DNA from: Saccoglossus kowalevskii
Taxonomy: Eukaryota; Hemichordata; Enteropneusta; Harrimaniidae
Direction: 5' to 3'
Assembly (NCBI RefSeq): GCF_000003605.2
Contig: NW_003123584.1
Coordinates: 1-34,932 of the forward strand
DNA: 34,932 nucleotides
The number at the start of each line of letters is the position of its first letter. Positions within the stretch are counted from its first letter, which is position 1. The position numbers and the translations under genes were made by a program. This document shows positions 1 through 12,154 of the stretch, piece by piece. The notes under the pieces are model-generated. The model saw nothing but the letters and a program-made list of their open reading frames with translations, did no database searches and was not told the DNA's origin.

Positions 1-165
1 GGTTTCTCGTCTCACTATCACACACACCAATGTCATCTGTTTGATATAGACATCAGGTTTCACGTCTCACTATCACACACATCAATGTCATCTGCCTGAT
101 ATAGACATCAGGTTTCACGTCTCACTATCACACACACCGATGTCATCTGTCTGATATAGATATCA

Positions 166-220
166 GGTTTCACGTCTCACTATCACACACATCAATGTCA
201 TCTGTCTGATATAGACATCA
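166..220 (+). repeat. Reference monomer (55 bp)
   Basis: This unit serves as the reference for numbering. It begins GGTTTCACGTCTCACTATCA (positions 1-20), continues with a CA-rich run to position 26, then TCAATGTCATC (27-37), TGTCTGATATAGACA (38-52) and TCA (53-55). It has one CpG at positions 8-9, inside ACGT. It also contains CGTCTC at 8-13, a six-base motif present in most copies. Recurring variants are T7, G17, G20, C27 or A27, G29, A36, A39, C40 and G48 or C48. The stretch TGATAT (42-47) and the GACATCAGG bridge into the next unit are the least variable parts. Confidence 0.97.
203..217. other. Short inverted repeat inside the monomer
   Basis: TGTCT, GATAT and AGACA form a perfect 5-bp inverted repeat with a 5-nt loop (unit positions 38-52). 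It is present in every unit with T40 and A48. C40 and A39 variants each break one pair. The G48 variant would leave a G-U wobble in a plus-strand transcript. Units carrying G29 have a second, wider possible pairing: GATGTC (29-34) with GACATC (49-54). These are weak stems, and nothing here shows that they act as binding sites or RNA structures. Confidence 0.5.
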
Positions 221-440
221 GGTTTCACGTCTCACTATCACACACACCAATGTCATCTGTCTGATATAGACATCAGGTTTCTCGTCTCACTATCACACAC
301 ATCAATGTCATCTGCCTGATATAGACATCAGGTTTCACGTCTCACTGTCACACACACCAATGTCATCTGTCTGATATAGACATCAGGTTTCACGTCTCAC
401 TATCACACACATCAATGTCATCTGTCTGATATAGACATCA

Positions 441-1480
441 GGTTTCACGTCTCACTATCACACACACCAATGTCATCTGTCTGATATAGACATCAGGTTT
501 CACGTCTCACTATCGCACACATCAATGTCATCTATCTGATATAGACATCAGGTTTCACGTCTCACTATCACACACACCAATGTCATCTGTCTGATATAGA
601 CATCAGGTTTCACGTCTCACTATCACACACATCAATGTCATCTGCCTGATATAGACATCAGGTTTCACGTCTCTATCACACACATCAATGTCATCTATCT
701 GATATAGACATCAGGTTTCACGTCTCACTATCACACACAACAATGTCATCTGTCTGATATGGACATCAGGTTTCACGTCTCATTGTCACACACATCAATG
801 TCATCTGTCTGATATAGACATCAGGTTTCTCGTCTCACTATCACACACACCAATGTCATCTGTCTGATATAGACATCAGGTTTCACGTCTCACTATCACA
901 CACATCAATGTCATCTGTCTGATATAGACATCAGGTTTCACGTCTCACTATCACACACATCAATGTCATCTGTCTGATATAGACATCAGGTTTCACGTCT
1001 CACTATCACACACACCAATGTCATCTGTCTGATATAGACATCAGGTTTCTCGTCTCACTATCACACACATCAATGTCATCTGCCTGATATAGACATCAGG
1101 TTTCACGTCTCACTGTCACACACACCAATGTCATCTGTCTGATATAGACATCAGGTTTCACGTCTCACTATCACACACATCAATGTCATCTGTCTGACAT
1201 AGACATCAGGTTTCACGTCTCACTATCACACACATCAATGTCATCTGTCTGATATAGACATCAGGTTTCTCGTCTCACTATCACACACACCAATGTCATC
1301 TGTTTGATATAGACATCAGGTTTCACGTCTCACTATCACACACATCAATGTCATCTGCCTGATATAGACATCAGGTTTCACGTCTCACTATCACACACAC
1401 CGATGTCAACTGCCTGATATAGATATCAGGTTTCACGTCTCACTATCACACACATCAATGTCATCTGTCTGATATAGACA
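441..1480 (+). repeat. Block repeated at 31495-32534
   Basis: The left end of the window repeats sequence near its right end at an offset of 31054 bp. Markers at that offset are the 53-bp unit (661, 31715), CATTGTCAC (781, 31835), the rare CTGACATAG (1194, 32248) and CTGTTT (1300, 32354). Both copies have the ACCGAT/GTCAACTGCC unit with ATAGATATC near the end. Differences include TTTTACG at 31495 and a CAAACATC unit near 32510 in the second copy. Confidence 0.85.
661..713 (+). repeat. 53-bp short monomer, exemplar of a recurring class
   Basis: Two bases are missing from CTCAC so that it reads CACGTCTCTATCAC, giving a 53-bp unit, nearly always with A39 (CTATCTG). I find the class starting at 661, 2146, 7042, 8087, 9737, 11275, 13365, 21943, 24691, 26007, 27105, 27598, 27816, 28916, 30509, 31222, 31715, 32815 and 34298; the unit at 24909 is a diverged relative. 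Copies at 2146, 7042, 8087, 27816, 28916 and 32815 share a further TCACTCAC change. Most are followed by a unit with AACAAT and TATGGAC and then one with CTGTCA. The deletion and A39 together point to one ancestral event spread by duplication. Confidence 0.9.
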
Positions 1481-1860
1481 TCAGGTTTCACGTCTCACTA
1501 TCACACACACCAATGTCATCTGTCTGATATAGACATCAGGTTTCACGTCTCACTATCGCACACATCAATGTCATCTGTCTGATATAGACATCAGGTTTCA
1601 CGTCTCACTATCACACACACCAATGTCATCTGTCTGATATAGACATCAGGTGTCACGTCTCACTATCACACACATCAATGTCATCTGTCTGATATAGACA
1701 TCAGGTTTCTCGTCTCACTGTCACACACATCAATGTCATCTGTCTGATATAGACATCAGGTTTCACGTCTCACTATCACACACATCAATGTCATCTGCCT
1801 GATATAGACATCAGGTTTCACGTCTCACTATCACACACATCAATGTCATCTGCCTGATAT
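1264..1860 (+). repeat. Block repeated at 28199-28795
   Basis: From the CTGTTT unit to the 57-bp unit, the order of monomers matches 28199-28795 at an offset of 26935 bp. Shared rare markers are CTGTTT (1300, 28235), ATAGATATC, GGTGTCAC (1649, 28584) and GACACATCA (1861, 28796). One difference is that the ACCGAT unit has GTCAACTGCC here but GTCATCTGTC at 28331. Confidence 0.85.
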
Positions 1861-2418
1861 AGACACATCAGGTTTCACGTCTCACTATCGCACACATCAA
1901 TGTCATCTATCTGATATAGACATCAGGTTTCACGTCTCACTATCACACACACCAATGTCATCTGTCTGATATAGACATCAGGTTTCACGTCTCACTATCA
2001 CACACATCAATGTCATCTGTCTGATATAGACATCAGGTTTCACGTCTCACTATCACACACAACAATGTCATCTGTCTGATATAGACATCAGGTTTCACGT
2101 CTCACTGTCACACACACCAATGTCATCTGCCTGATATAGACATCAGGTTTCACGTCTCTATCACTCACATCAATGTCATCTATCTGATATAGACATCAGG
2201 TTTCACGTCTCACTATCACACACAACAATGTCATCTGTCTGATATGGACATCAGGTTTCACGTCTCACTGTCACACACATCAATGTCATCTGTCTGATAT
2301 AGACATCAGGTTTCACGTCTCACTATCACACACAACAATGTCATCTGTCTGATATGGACATCAGGTTTCACGTCTCACTATCACACACATCAATGTCATC
2401 TGCCTGATATAGACATCA
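1704..2418 (+). repeat. Thirteen-monomer block repeated at 6600-7314
   Basis: The order of monomer types matches 6600-7314 at a constant offset of 4896 bp, including the 57-bp unit (1814 versus 6710), the G20/A39 unit after it, the 53-bp unit (2146 versus 7042) with TCACTCAC, and the paired AACAAT/TATGGAC units. I saw no base difference inside the block. Similarity ends where 2419 reads TTTCTCG but 7315 reads GCTTTCAC. The first part, 1649-1980, also matches 7700-8031 (offset 6051), where the GGTGTCAC unit is shared. Confidence 0.85.
1814..1870 (+). repeat. 57-bp long monomer (GACACATCA), exemplar of five
   Basis: A CA duplication near the unit end gives GACACATCA and a 57-bp unit. The same form occurs at 6710-6766, 7865-7921, 28749-28805 and 32538-32594. 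In all five the next unit has G20 and A39 (ATCGCAC with CTATCTG). In three copies the same rare GGTGTCAC unit lies 212 bp upstream of the AGACAC motif (1649, 7700, 28584). This linkage shows descent from one event rather than repeated slippage. Confidence 0.9.
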
Positions 2419-3849
2419 GGTTTCTCGTCTCACTATCACACACACCAATGTCATCTGTCTGATATAGACATCAGGTTTCACGTCTCACTATCACACACAT
2501 CAATGTCATCTGCCTGATATAGACATCAGGTTTCTCGTCTCACTATCACACACATCAATGTCATCTGCCTGATATAGACATCAGGTTTCACGTCTCACTG
2601 TCACACACATCAATGTCATCTGTCTGATATAGACATCAGGTTTCACGTCTCACTATCACACACATCAATGTCATCTGTCTGATATAGACATCAGGGTTTC
2701 ACGTCTCACTATCACACACATCAATGTCATCTGCCTGATATAGACATCAGGTTTCACGTCTCACTATCACACACATCAATGTCATCTGTCTGATATAGAC
2801 ATCAGGTTTCACGTCTCACTATCACACACATCAATGTCATCTGTCTGATATAGACATCAGGTTTCACGTCTCACTATCACACACATCAATGTCATCTGTC
2901 TGATATAGACATCAGGTTTCACGTCTCACTATCACACACATCAATGTCATCTGTCTGATATAGACATCAGGTTTCTCGTCTCACTATCACACACACCAAT
3001 GTCATCTGTCTGATATAGACATCAGGTTTCACGTCTCACTATCACACACATCAATGTCATCTGTCTGATATAGACATCATGTTTCACATCTCACTATCAC
3101 ACACACCAATGTCATCTGTCTGATATAGACATCAGGTTTCTCGTCTCACTATCACACACATCAATGTCATCTGCCTGATATAGACATCAGGTTTCACGTC
3201 TCACTGTCACACACACCAATGTCATCTGTCTGATATAGACATCAGGTTTCACGTCTCACTATCACACACATCCATGTCATCTGTCTGATATCGACATCAG
3301 GTTTCACGTCTCACTATCACACACACCAATGTCATCTGTCTGATATAGACATCGGGTTTCACGTCTCACTATCACACACACCAATGTCATCTGTCTGATA
3401 TAGACATCAGGTTTCACGTCTCACTATCGCACACATCAATGTCATCTATCTGATATAGACATCTGGTTTCACGTCTCACTATCACACACATCAATGTCAT
3501 CTGCCTGATATAGACATCAGGTTTCACGTCTCACTATCACACACACCGATGTCAACTGCCTGATATAGACATCAGGTTTCACGTCTCACTATCACACACA
3601 TCAATGTCATCTGTCTGATATAGACATCAGGTTTCACGTCTCACTATCACACACACCAATGTCATCTGTCTGATATAGACATCAGGTTTCACGTCTCACT
3701 ATCACACACATCAATGTCATCTGTCTGATATAGACATCAGGTTTCACGTCTCACTATCACACACACCAATGTCATCTGTCTGATATAGACATCAGGTTTC
3801 ACGTCTCACTATCACACACATCAATGTCACCTGTCTGATATAGACATCA

Positions 3850-4454
3850 GGTTTCTCGTCTCACTGTCACATACATCAATGTCATCTGTCTGATACAGAC
3901 ATCAGGTTTCACGTCTCACTATCACACACATCAATGTCATCTGCCTGATATAGACATCAGGTTTCACGTCTCACTATCACACACATCAATGTCATCTGCC
4001 TGATATAGACATCAGGTTTCACGTCTCACTATCACACACATCGATGTCAACTGCCTGATATAGACATCAGGTTTCACGTCTCACTATCACACACATCAAT
4101 GTCATCTGCCTGATATAGACATCAGGTTTCACGTCTCACTATCACACACACCAATGTCATCTGTCTGATATAGACATCAGGTTTCTCGTCTCACTGTCAC
4201 ACACATCAATGTCATCTGTCTGATATAGACATCAGGTTTCACGTCTCACTATCACACACATCAATGTCATCTGCCTGATATAGACATCAGGTTTCACGTC
4301 TCACTATCACACACATCAATGTCATCTGCCTGATATAGACATCAGGTTTCACGTCTCACTATCACACACATCGATGTCAACTGCCTGATATAGACATCAG
4401 GTTTCACGTCTCACTATCACACACATCAATGTCATCTGCCTGATATAGACATCA
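3850..4454 (+). repeat. 330-bp six-monomer repeat in tandem
   Basis: A six-unit series begins with TTTCTCG plus CTGTCA, continues with two C40 units, a TCGATGTCAACTGCC unit and another C40 unit, and ends with an ACCAAT unit. It runs 3850-4179 and restarts at 4180; the second copy changes in its sixth unit, where CATCATGTTT appears at 4451. The same hexamer occurs at 5390-5719 and 5720 onward. The G29/A36/C40 units at 4041, 4371, 5581 and 5911 show the 330-bp spacing in both places. Confidence 0.85.
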
Positions 4455-4729
4455 TGTTTCACGTCTCACTATCACACACATCAATGTCATCTGCCTGATA
4501 TAGACATCAGGTTTCACGTCTCACTATCACACACACCGATGTCAACTGCCTGATATAGACATCAGGTTTCACGTCTCACTATCACACACATCAATGTCAT
4601 CTGTCTGATATAGACATCAGGTTTCACGTCTCACTATCACACACACCAATGTCATCTGTCTGATATAGACATCAGGTTTCACGTCTCACTATCACACACA
4701 CCAATGTCATCTGCCTGATATAGACATCA

Positions 4730-5499
4730 GGTTTCACGTCTCACTATCACACACATCAATGTCATCTGTCTGATATAGACATCAGGTTTCACGTCTCACT
4801 ATCACACACATCAATGTCATCTGTCTGATATAGACATCAGGTTTCACGTCTCACTATCACACACATCAATGTCATCTGTCTGATATGGACATCAGGTTTC
4901 TCGTCTCACTATCACACACACCAATGTCATCTGTCTGATATAGACATCAGGTTTCACGTCTCACTATCACACACATCAATGTCATCTGTCTGATATAGAC
5001 ATCAGGTTTCTCGTCTCACTGTCACACACATCAATGTCATCTGTCTGATATAGTCATCAGGTTTCACGTCTCACTATCACACACATCAATGTCATCTGCC
5101 TGATATAGACATCAGGTTTCACGTCTCACTATCACACACATCAATGTCATCTGTCTGATATAGACATCAGGTTTCACGTCTCACTATCACACACATCAAT
5201 GTCATCTGTCTGATATAGACATCAGGTTTCACGTCTCACTATCACACACATCAATGTCATCTGTCTGATATGGACATCAGGTTTCTCGTCTCACTATCAC
5301 ACACACCAATGTCATCTGTCTGATATAGACATCAGGTTTCACGTCTCACTATCACACACATCAATGTCATCTGTCTGATATAGACATCAGGTTTCTCGTC
5401 TCACTGTCACACACATCAATGTCATCTGTCTGATATAGTCATCAGGTTTCACGTCTCACTATCACACACATCAATGTCATCTGCCTGATATAGACATCA
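4730..5499 (+). repeat. 385-bp seven-monomer tandem duplication
   Basis: Seven units starting at 4730 repeat from 5115. Two markers give the spacing exactly: TATGGACATCAGGTTTCTCG (4886, 5271) and the rare TAGTCATCA (5051, 5436). TAGTC occurs only once more that I noticed, near 27860. Its sharing by two neighbouring units means the duplication came after that point mutation. The copies differ in later units, such as T40 versus C40. Confidence 0.85.
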
Positions 5500-6709
5500 G
5501 GTTTCACGTCTCACTATCACACACATCAATGTCATCTGCCTGATATAGACATCAGGTTTCACGTCTCACTATCACACACATCGATGTCAACTGCCTGATA
5601 TAGACATCAGGTTTCACGTCTCACTATCACACACATCAATGTCATCTGCCTGATATAGACATCAGGTTTCACGTCTCACTATCACACACACCAATGTCAT
5701 CTGTCTGATATAGACATCAGGTTTCTCGTCTCACTGTCACACACATCAATGTCATCTGTCTGATATAGACATCAGGTTTCACGTCTCACTATCACACACA
5801 TCAATGTCATCTGCCTGATATAGACATCAGGTTTCACGTCTCACTATCACACACATCAATGTCATCTGCCTGATATAGACATCAGGTTTCACGTCTCACT
5901 ATCACACACATCGATGTCAACTGCCTGATATAGACATCAGGTTTCACGTCTCACTATCACACACAACAATGTCATCTGCCTGATATAGACATCAGGTTTC
6001 ACGTCTCACTATCACACACATCAATGTCATCTGCCTGATATAGACATCATGTTTCACGTCTCACTATCACACACATCAATGTCATCTGCCTGATATAGAC
6101 ATCAGGTTTCACGTCTCACTATCACACACACCGATGTCAACTGCCTGATATAGACATCAGGTTTCACGTCTCACTATCACACACATCAATGTCATCTGTC
6201 TGATATAGACATCAGGTTTCACGTCTCACTATCACACACACCAATGTCATCTGTCTGATATAGACATCAGGTTTCACGTCTCACTATCACACACACCAAT
6301 GTCATCTGCCTGATATAGACATCAGGTTTCACGTCTCACTATCACACACATCAATGTCATCTGTCTGATATAGACATCAGGTTTCACGTCTCACTATCAC
6401 ACACATCAATGTCATCTGTCTGATATAGACATCAGGTTTCACGTCTCACTATCACACACATCAATGTCATCTGTCTGATATGGACATCAGGTTTCTCGTC
6501 TCACTATCACACACACCAATGTCATCTGTCTGATATAGACATCAGGTTTCACGTCTCACTATCACACACATCAATGTCATCTGTCTGATATAGACATCAG
6601 GTTTCTCGTCTCACTGTCACACACATCAATGTCATCTGTCTGATATAGACATCAGGTTTCACGTCTCACTATCACACACATCAATGTCATCTGCCTGATA
6701 TAGACATCA
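5390..6709 (+). repeat. Second copy of the 3850-5114 block
   Basis: This stretch matches 3850-5114. The offset is 1540 bp up to the second TCGATGTCAAC unit (4371, 5911). It becomes 1595 bp from the CATCATGTTT marker onward (4451, 6046) because one extra unit with AACAAT and C40 sits near 5950-6004. TATGGAC/TTTCTCG at 4886 and 6481 keeps the 1595-bp offset. The copies part where 6710 becomes the 57-bp unit. Confidence 0.85.
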
Positions 6710-8854
6710 GGTTTCACGTCTCACTATCACACACATCAATGTCATCTGCCTGATATAGACACATCAGGTTTCACGTCTCACTATCGCACACATCAATGTC
6801 ATCTATCTGATATAGACATCAGGTTTCACGTCTCACTATCACACACACCAATGTCATCTGTCTGATATAGACATCAGGTTTCACGTCTCACTATCACACA
6901 CATCAATGTCATCTGTCTGATATAGACATCAGGTTTCACGTCTCACTATCACACACAACAATGTCATCTGTCTGATATAGACATCAGGTTTCACGTCTCA
7001 CTGTCACACACACCAATGTCATCTGCCTGATATAGACATCAGGTTTCACGTCTCTATCACTCACATCAATGTCATCTATCTGATATAGACATCAGGTTTC
7101 ACGTCTCACTATCACACACAACAATGTCATCTGTCTGATATGGACATCAGGTTTCACGTCTCACTGTCACACACATCAATGTCATCTGTCTGATATAGAC
7201 ATCAGGTTTCACGTCTCACTATCACACACAACAATGTCATCTGTCTGATATGGACATCAGGTTTCACGTCTCACTATCACACACATCAATGTCATCTGCC
7301 TGATATAGACATCAGCTTTCACGTCTCACTATCACACACATCAATGTCATCTGTCTGATATAGACATCAGGTTTCACGTCTCACTATCACACACAACAAT
7401 GTCATCTGTCTGATATAGACATCAGGTTTCACGTCTCACTATCACACACACCAATGTCATCTGTCTGATATAGACATCAGGTTTCTCGTCTCACTATCAC
7501 ACACATCAATGTCATCTGCCTGATATAGACATCAGGTTTCACGTCTCACTGTCACACACACCAATGTCATCTGTCTGATATAGACATCAGGTTTCACGTC
7601 TCACTATCACACACATCAATGTCATCTGCCTGATATAGACATCAGGTTTCACGTCTCACTGTCACACACACCAATGTCATCTGTCTGATATAGACATCAG
7701 GTGTCACGTCTCACTATCACACACATCAATGTCATCTGTCTGATATAGACATCAGGTTTCTCGTCTCACTGTCACACACATCAATGTCATCTGTCTGATA
7801 TAGACATCAGGTTTCACGTCTCACTATCACACACATCAATGTCATCTGCCTGATATAGACATCAGGTTTCACGTCTCACTATCACACACATCAATGTCAT
7901 CTGCCTGATATAGACACATCAGGTTTCACGTCTCACTATCGCACACATCAATGTCATCTATCTGATATAGACATCAGGTTTCACGTCTCACTATCACACA
8001 CACCAATGTCATCTGTCTGATATAGACATCAGGTTTCACGTCTCACTATCACACACATCAATGTCATCTGCCTGATATAGACATCAGGTTTCACGTCTCT
8101 ATCACTCACATCAATGTCATCTATCTGATATAGACATCAGGTTTCACGTCTCACTATCACACACAACAATGTCATCTGTCTGATATGGACATCAGGTTTC
8201 ACGTCTCACTGTCACACACATCAATGTCATCTGTCTGATATAGACATCAGGTTTCACGTCTCACTATCACACACAACAATGTCATCTGTCTGATATGGAC
8301 ATCAGGTTTCACGTCTCACTATCACACACATCAATGTCATCTGCCTGATATAGACATCAGCTTTCACGTCTCACTATCACACACATCAATGTCATCTGTC
8401 TGATATAGACATCAGGTTTCACGTCTCACTATCACACACAACAATGTCATCTGTCTGATATAGACATCAGGTTTCACGTCTCACTATCACACACACCAAT
8501 GTCATCTGTCTGATATAGACATCAGGTTTCTCGTCTCACTATCACACACATCAATGTCATCTGCCTGATATAGACATCAGGTTTCACGTCTCACTATCAC
8601 ACTCATCAATGTCATCTGCCTGATATAGACATCAGGTTTCACGTCTCACTATCACACACACCGATGTCAACTGCCTGATATAGACATCAGGTTTCACGTC
8701 TCACTATCACACACATCAACGTCATCTGTCTGATATAGACATCAGGTTTCACGTCTCACTATCACACACACCAATGTCATCTGTCTGATATAGACATCAG
8801 GTTTCACGTCTCACTATCACACACATCAATGTCATCTGTCTGATATAGACATCA

Positions 8855-8911
8855 GGTTTCACGTCTCACTATCACACACACATCAATGTCATCTGTCTGA
8901 TATAGACATCA
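8855..8911 (+). repeat. Independent length variants in the CA run
   Basis: This 57-bp unit has one extra CA in the CACACA run. A similar gain occurs in 16553-16609, and a CA loss gives a 53-bp unit at 20735-20787. Single-base gains occur near 2695 (CAGGGTTTC), 11629 (ACAAACAATG), 11768 (CAAGGTTTC) and 34920 (ATCAACAC). Each is private to one place, so they look like recent slippage and differ from the shared 53-bp and 57-bp classes. Confidence 0.85.
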
Positions 8912-9899
8912 GGTTTCACGTCTCACTATCACACACATCAATGTCATCTGTCTGATATAGACATCAGGTTTCTCGTCTCACTGTCACACACATCAATGCC
9001 ATCTGTCTGATATAGACATCAGGTTTCACGTCTCACTATCACACACATCAATGTCATCTGCCTGATATAGACATCAGGTTTCACGTCTCACTATCACACA
9101 CATCAATGTCATCTGCCTGATATAGACATCAGGTTTCACGTCTCACTATCACACACATCGATGTCAACTGCCTGATATAGACATCAGGTTTCACGTCTCA
9201 CTATCACACACATCAATGTCATCTGTCTGATATAGACATCAGGTTTCACGTCTCACTATCACACACATCAATGTCATCTGTCTGATATAGACATCAGGTT
9301 TCACGTCTCACTATCACACACATCAATGTCATCTGTCTGATATGGACATCAGGTTTCTCGTCTCACTATCACACACATCGATGTCAACTGCCTGATATAG
9401 ACATCAGGTTTCACGTCTCACTATCACACACATCAATGTCATCTGTCTGATATAGACATCAGGTTTCACGTCTCACAATCACACACACCAATGTCATCTG
9501 TCTGATATAGACATCGGGTTTCACGTCTCACTATCACACACACCAATGTCATCTGTCTGATATAGACATCAGGTTTCACGTCTTACTATCGCACACATCA
9601 ATGTCATCTATCTGATATAGACATCAGGTTTCACGTCTCACTATCACACACACCAATGTCATCTGTCTGATATAGACATCAGGTTTCACGTCTCACTATC
9701 ACACACATCAATGTCATCTGCCTGATATAGACATCGGGTTTCACGTCTCTATCACACACATCAATGTCATCTATCTGATATAGACATCAGGTTTCACGTC
9801 CGACTATCACACACAACAATGTCATCTGTCTGATATGGACATCAGGTTTCACGTCTCAGTGTCACACACATCAATGTCATCTGTCTGATATAGACATCA
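8912..9899 (+). repeat. 988-bp block, restarted at 9900 and copied at 25.2 kb
   Basis: The series from the unit before TTTCTCG/CTGTCA/AATGCC (8967) to the CTCAGTG unit (9845) restarts at 9900, where the next TTTCTCG/AATGCC unit starts at 9955, 988 bp later. It also matches 25237-26169. Rare markers shared with that distant copy are AATGCC (8996, 25321), CTCACAATC (9471, 25741), TCTTACTATC (9581, 25851), CCGACTATC (9800, 26070) and CTCAGTG (9856, 26126). The offset is 16325 bp at first, then 16270 bp after one unit missing in the right-hand copy. Confidence 0.88.
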
Positions 9900-11274
9900 G
9901 GTTTCACGTCTCACTATCACACACATCAATGTCATCTGTCTGATATAGACATCAGGTTTCTCGTCTCACTGTCACACACATCAATGCCATCTGTCTGATA
10001 TAGACATCAGGTTTCACGTCTCACTATCACACACATCAATGTCATCTGCCTGATATAGACATCAGGTTTCACGTCTCACTATCACACACATCAATGTCAT
10101 CTGCCTGATATAGACATCAGGTTTCACGTCTCACTATCACACACATCGATGTCAACTGCCTGATATAGACATCAGGTTTCACGTCTCACTATCACACACA
10201 TCAATGTCATCTGTCTGATATAGACATCAGGTTTCACGTCTCACTATTACACACATCAATGTCATCTGTCTGATATAGACATCAGGTTTCACGTCTCACT
10301 ATCACACACATCAATGTCATCTGTCTGATATAGACATCAGGTTTCACGTCTCACTATCACACACATCAATGTCATCTGTCTGATATAGACATCAGGTTTC
10401 ACGTCTCACTATCACACACATCAATGTCAACTGCCTGATATAGACATCAGGTTTCACGTCTCACTATCACACACATCAATGTCATCTGTCTGATATAGAC
10501 ATCAGGTTTCACGTCTCACTATCACACACACCAATGTCATCTGTCTGATATAGACATCAGGTTTCACGTCTCACTATCACACACATCAATGTCATCTGTC
10601 TGATATAGACATCAGGTTTCACGTCTCACTATCACACACATCAATGTCATCTGTCTGATATAGACATCAGGTTTCACGTCTCACTATCACACACACCAAT
10701 GTCATCTGTCTGATATAGACATCAGGTTTCACGTCTCACTATCACACACATCAATGTCATCTGCCTGATATAGACATCAGGTTTCACGTCTCACTATCAC
10801 ACACACCAATGTCATCTGTCTGATATAGACATCAGGTTTCACGTCTCACTATCACACACATCAATGTCATCTGTCTGATATAGACATCAGGTTTCACGTC
10901 TCACTATCACACACATCAATGTCATCTGTCTGATATAGACATCAGGTTTCACGTCTCACTATCACACACATCATTGTCATCTGTCTGATATAGACATCAG
11001 GTTTCACGTCTCACTATCACACACATCAATGTCATCTGTCTGATATAGACATCAGGTTTCTCGTCTCACTGTCACACACATCAATGTCATCTGTCTGATA
11101 TAGACATCAGGTTTCACGTCTCACTATCACACACATCAATTTCATCTGTCTGATATAGACATCAGGTTTCACGTCTCACTATCACACACATCAATGTCAT
11201 CTGCCTGATATAGACATCAGGTTTCACGTCTCACTATCACACACATCAATGTCATCTGCCTGATATAGACATCA

Positions 11275-12154
11275 GGTTTCACGTCTCTATCACACACATC
11301 AATGTCATCTATCTGATATAGACATCAGGTTTCACGTCTCACTATCACACACAACAATGTCATCTGTCTGATATGGACATCAGGTTTCACGTCTCACTGA
11401 CACACACATCTATGTCATCTGTCTGATATAGACATCAGGTTTCACGTCTCACTATCACACACAACAATGTCATCTGTCTGATATGGACATCAGGTTTCAC
11501 GTCTCACTATCACACACATCAATGTCATCTGCCTGATATAGACATCAGCTTTCACGTCTCACTATCACACACATCAATGTCATCTGTCTGATATAGACAT
11601 CACGTTTCACGTCTCACTATCACACACAAACAATGTCATCTGTCTGATATGGACATCAGGTTTCACGTCTCACTGTCACACACATCCATATCATCTGTCT
11701 GATATGGACATCAGGTTTCACGTCTCACTATCGCACACATCAATGACATCTGTCTGATATAGACATCAAGGTTTCTCGTCTCACTATCACACATACCAAA
11801 GTCATCTGTCTGATATAGACATCAGGTTTCATTTCTCACTATCACACACATCAATGTCATCTGTCTGATATAGACATCAGGTTTCACATCTCACTATCAC
11901 ACACACCAATGTCATCTGTCTGATATAGACATCAGGTTTCACGTCTCACTATCACACACATCAATGTCATCTGCCTGATATAGACATCAGGTTTCACGTC
12001 TCACTGTCACACACACCAATGTCATCTGTCTGATATAGACATCAGGTTTCACGTCTCACTATCACACACATCCATGTCATCTGTCTGATATCGACATCAG
12101 GTTTCTCGTCTCACTATCACACACACCAATGTCATCTGTCTGATATAGACATCA
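11275..12154 (+). repeat. Sixteen-monomer cassette repeated at 13365-14242
   Basis: The order 53-bp unit, AACAAT/TATGGAC, CTG unit, AACAAT/TATGGAC, C40 unit, GCTTTCAC unit, AACAAT/TATGGAC, CTGTCA unit, AATGACATC unit, TTTCTCG/CATACCAA unit, and so on to TCCATG/TATCGAC matches 13365-14242. The offset is 2090 bp at the start and 2088 bp at the TATCGAC marker (12091, 14179), explained by two single-base gains near 11629 and 11768. This copy carries many private changes between 11390 and 11840. Confidence 0.85.

Larger units (their letters stand above)
1..660 (+). repeat. 110-bp dimeric stretch (alternating C27 and T27 monomers)
   Basis: The first twelve units alternate strictly between a C at unit position 27 (ACCAAT or ACCGAT) and a T (ATCAAT). 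The effective repeat is therefore a 110-bp dimer repeated six times. Alternation stops at the 53-bp unit at 661. Shorter alternating runs occur elsewhere, for example 14823-15067 and 16388-16662. Unit 1 carries the rare CTGTTT variant and unit 3 carries ACCGAT plus ATAGATATC. The same pair of rare units in the same order recurs at 28199-28363, so the first 275 bases or so correspond to 28199-28473. Confidence 0.85.

Noticed and set aside
171-178. CDEI-like or E-box element (TCACGT)
   Set aside because: The monomer reads TCACGTC, so the final G of TCACRTG or CACGTG is missing, and no AT-rich CDEII or CDEIII follows.
203-217. SMAD or auxin-response elements from GTCTG and GTCTC motifs
   Set aside because: Such four- to six-base motifs occur by chance and are repeated only because the monomer is; nothing in the window indicates a regulated gene.
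166-220. CENP-B box in the monomer
   Set aside because: The 17-bp CENP-B box core with TTCG and CGGGA is not present in the consensus or in the variants; TTTCTCG is only a superficial likeness.
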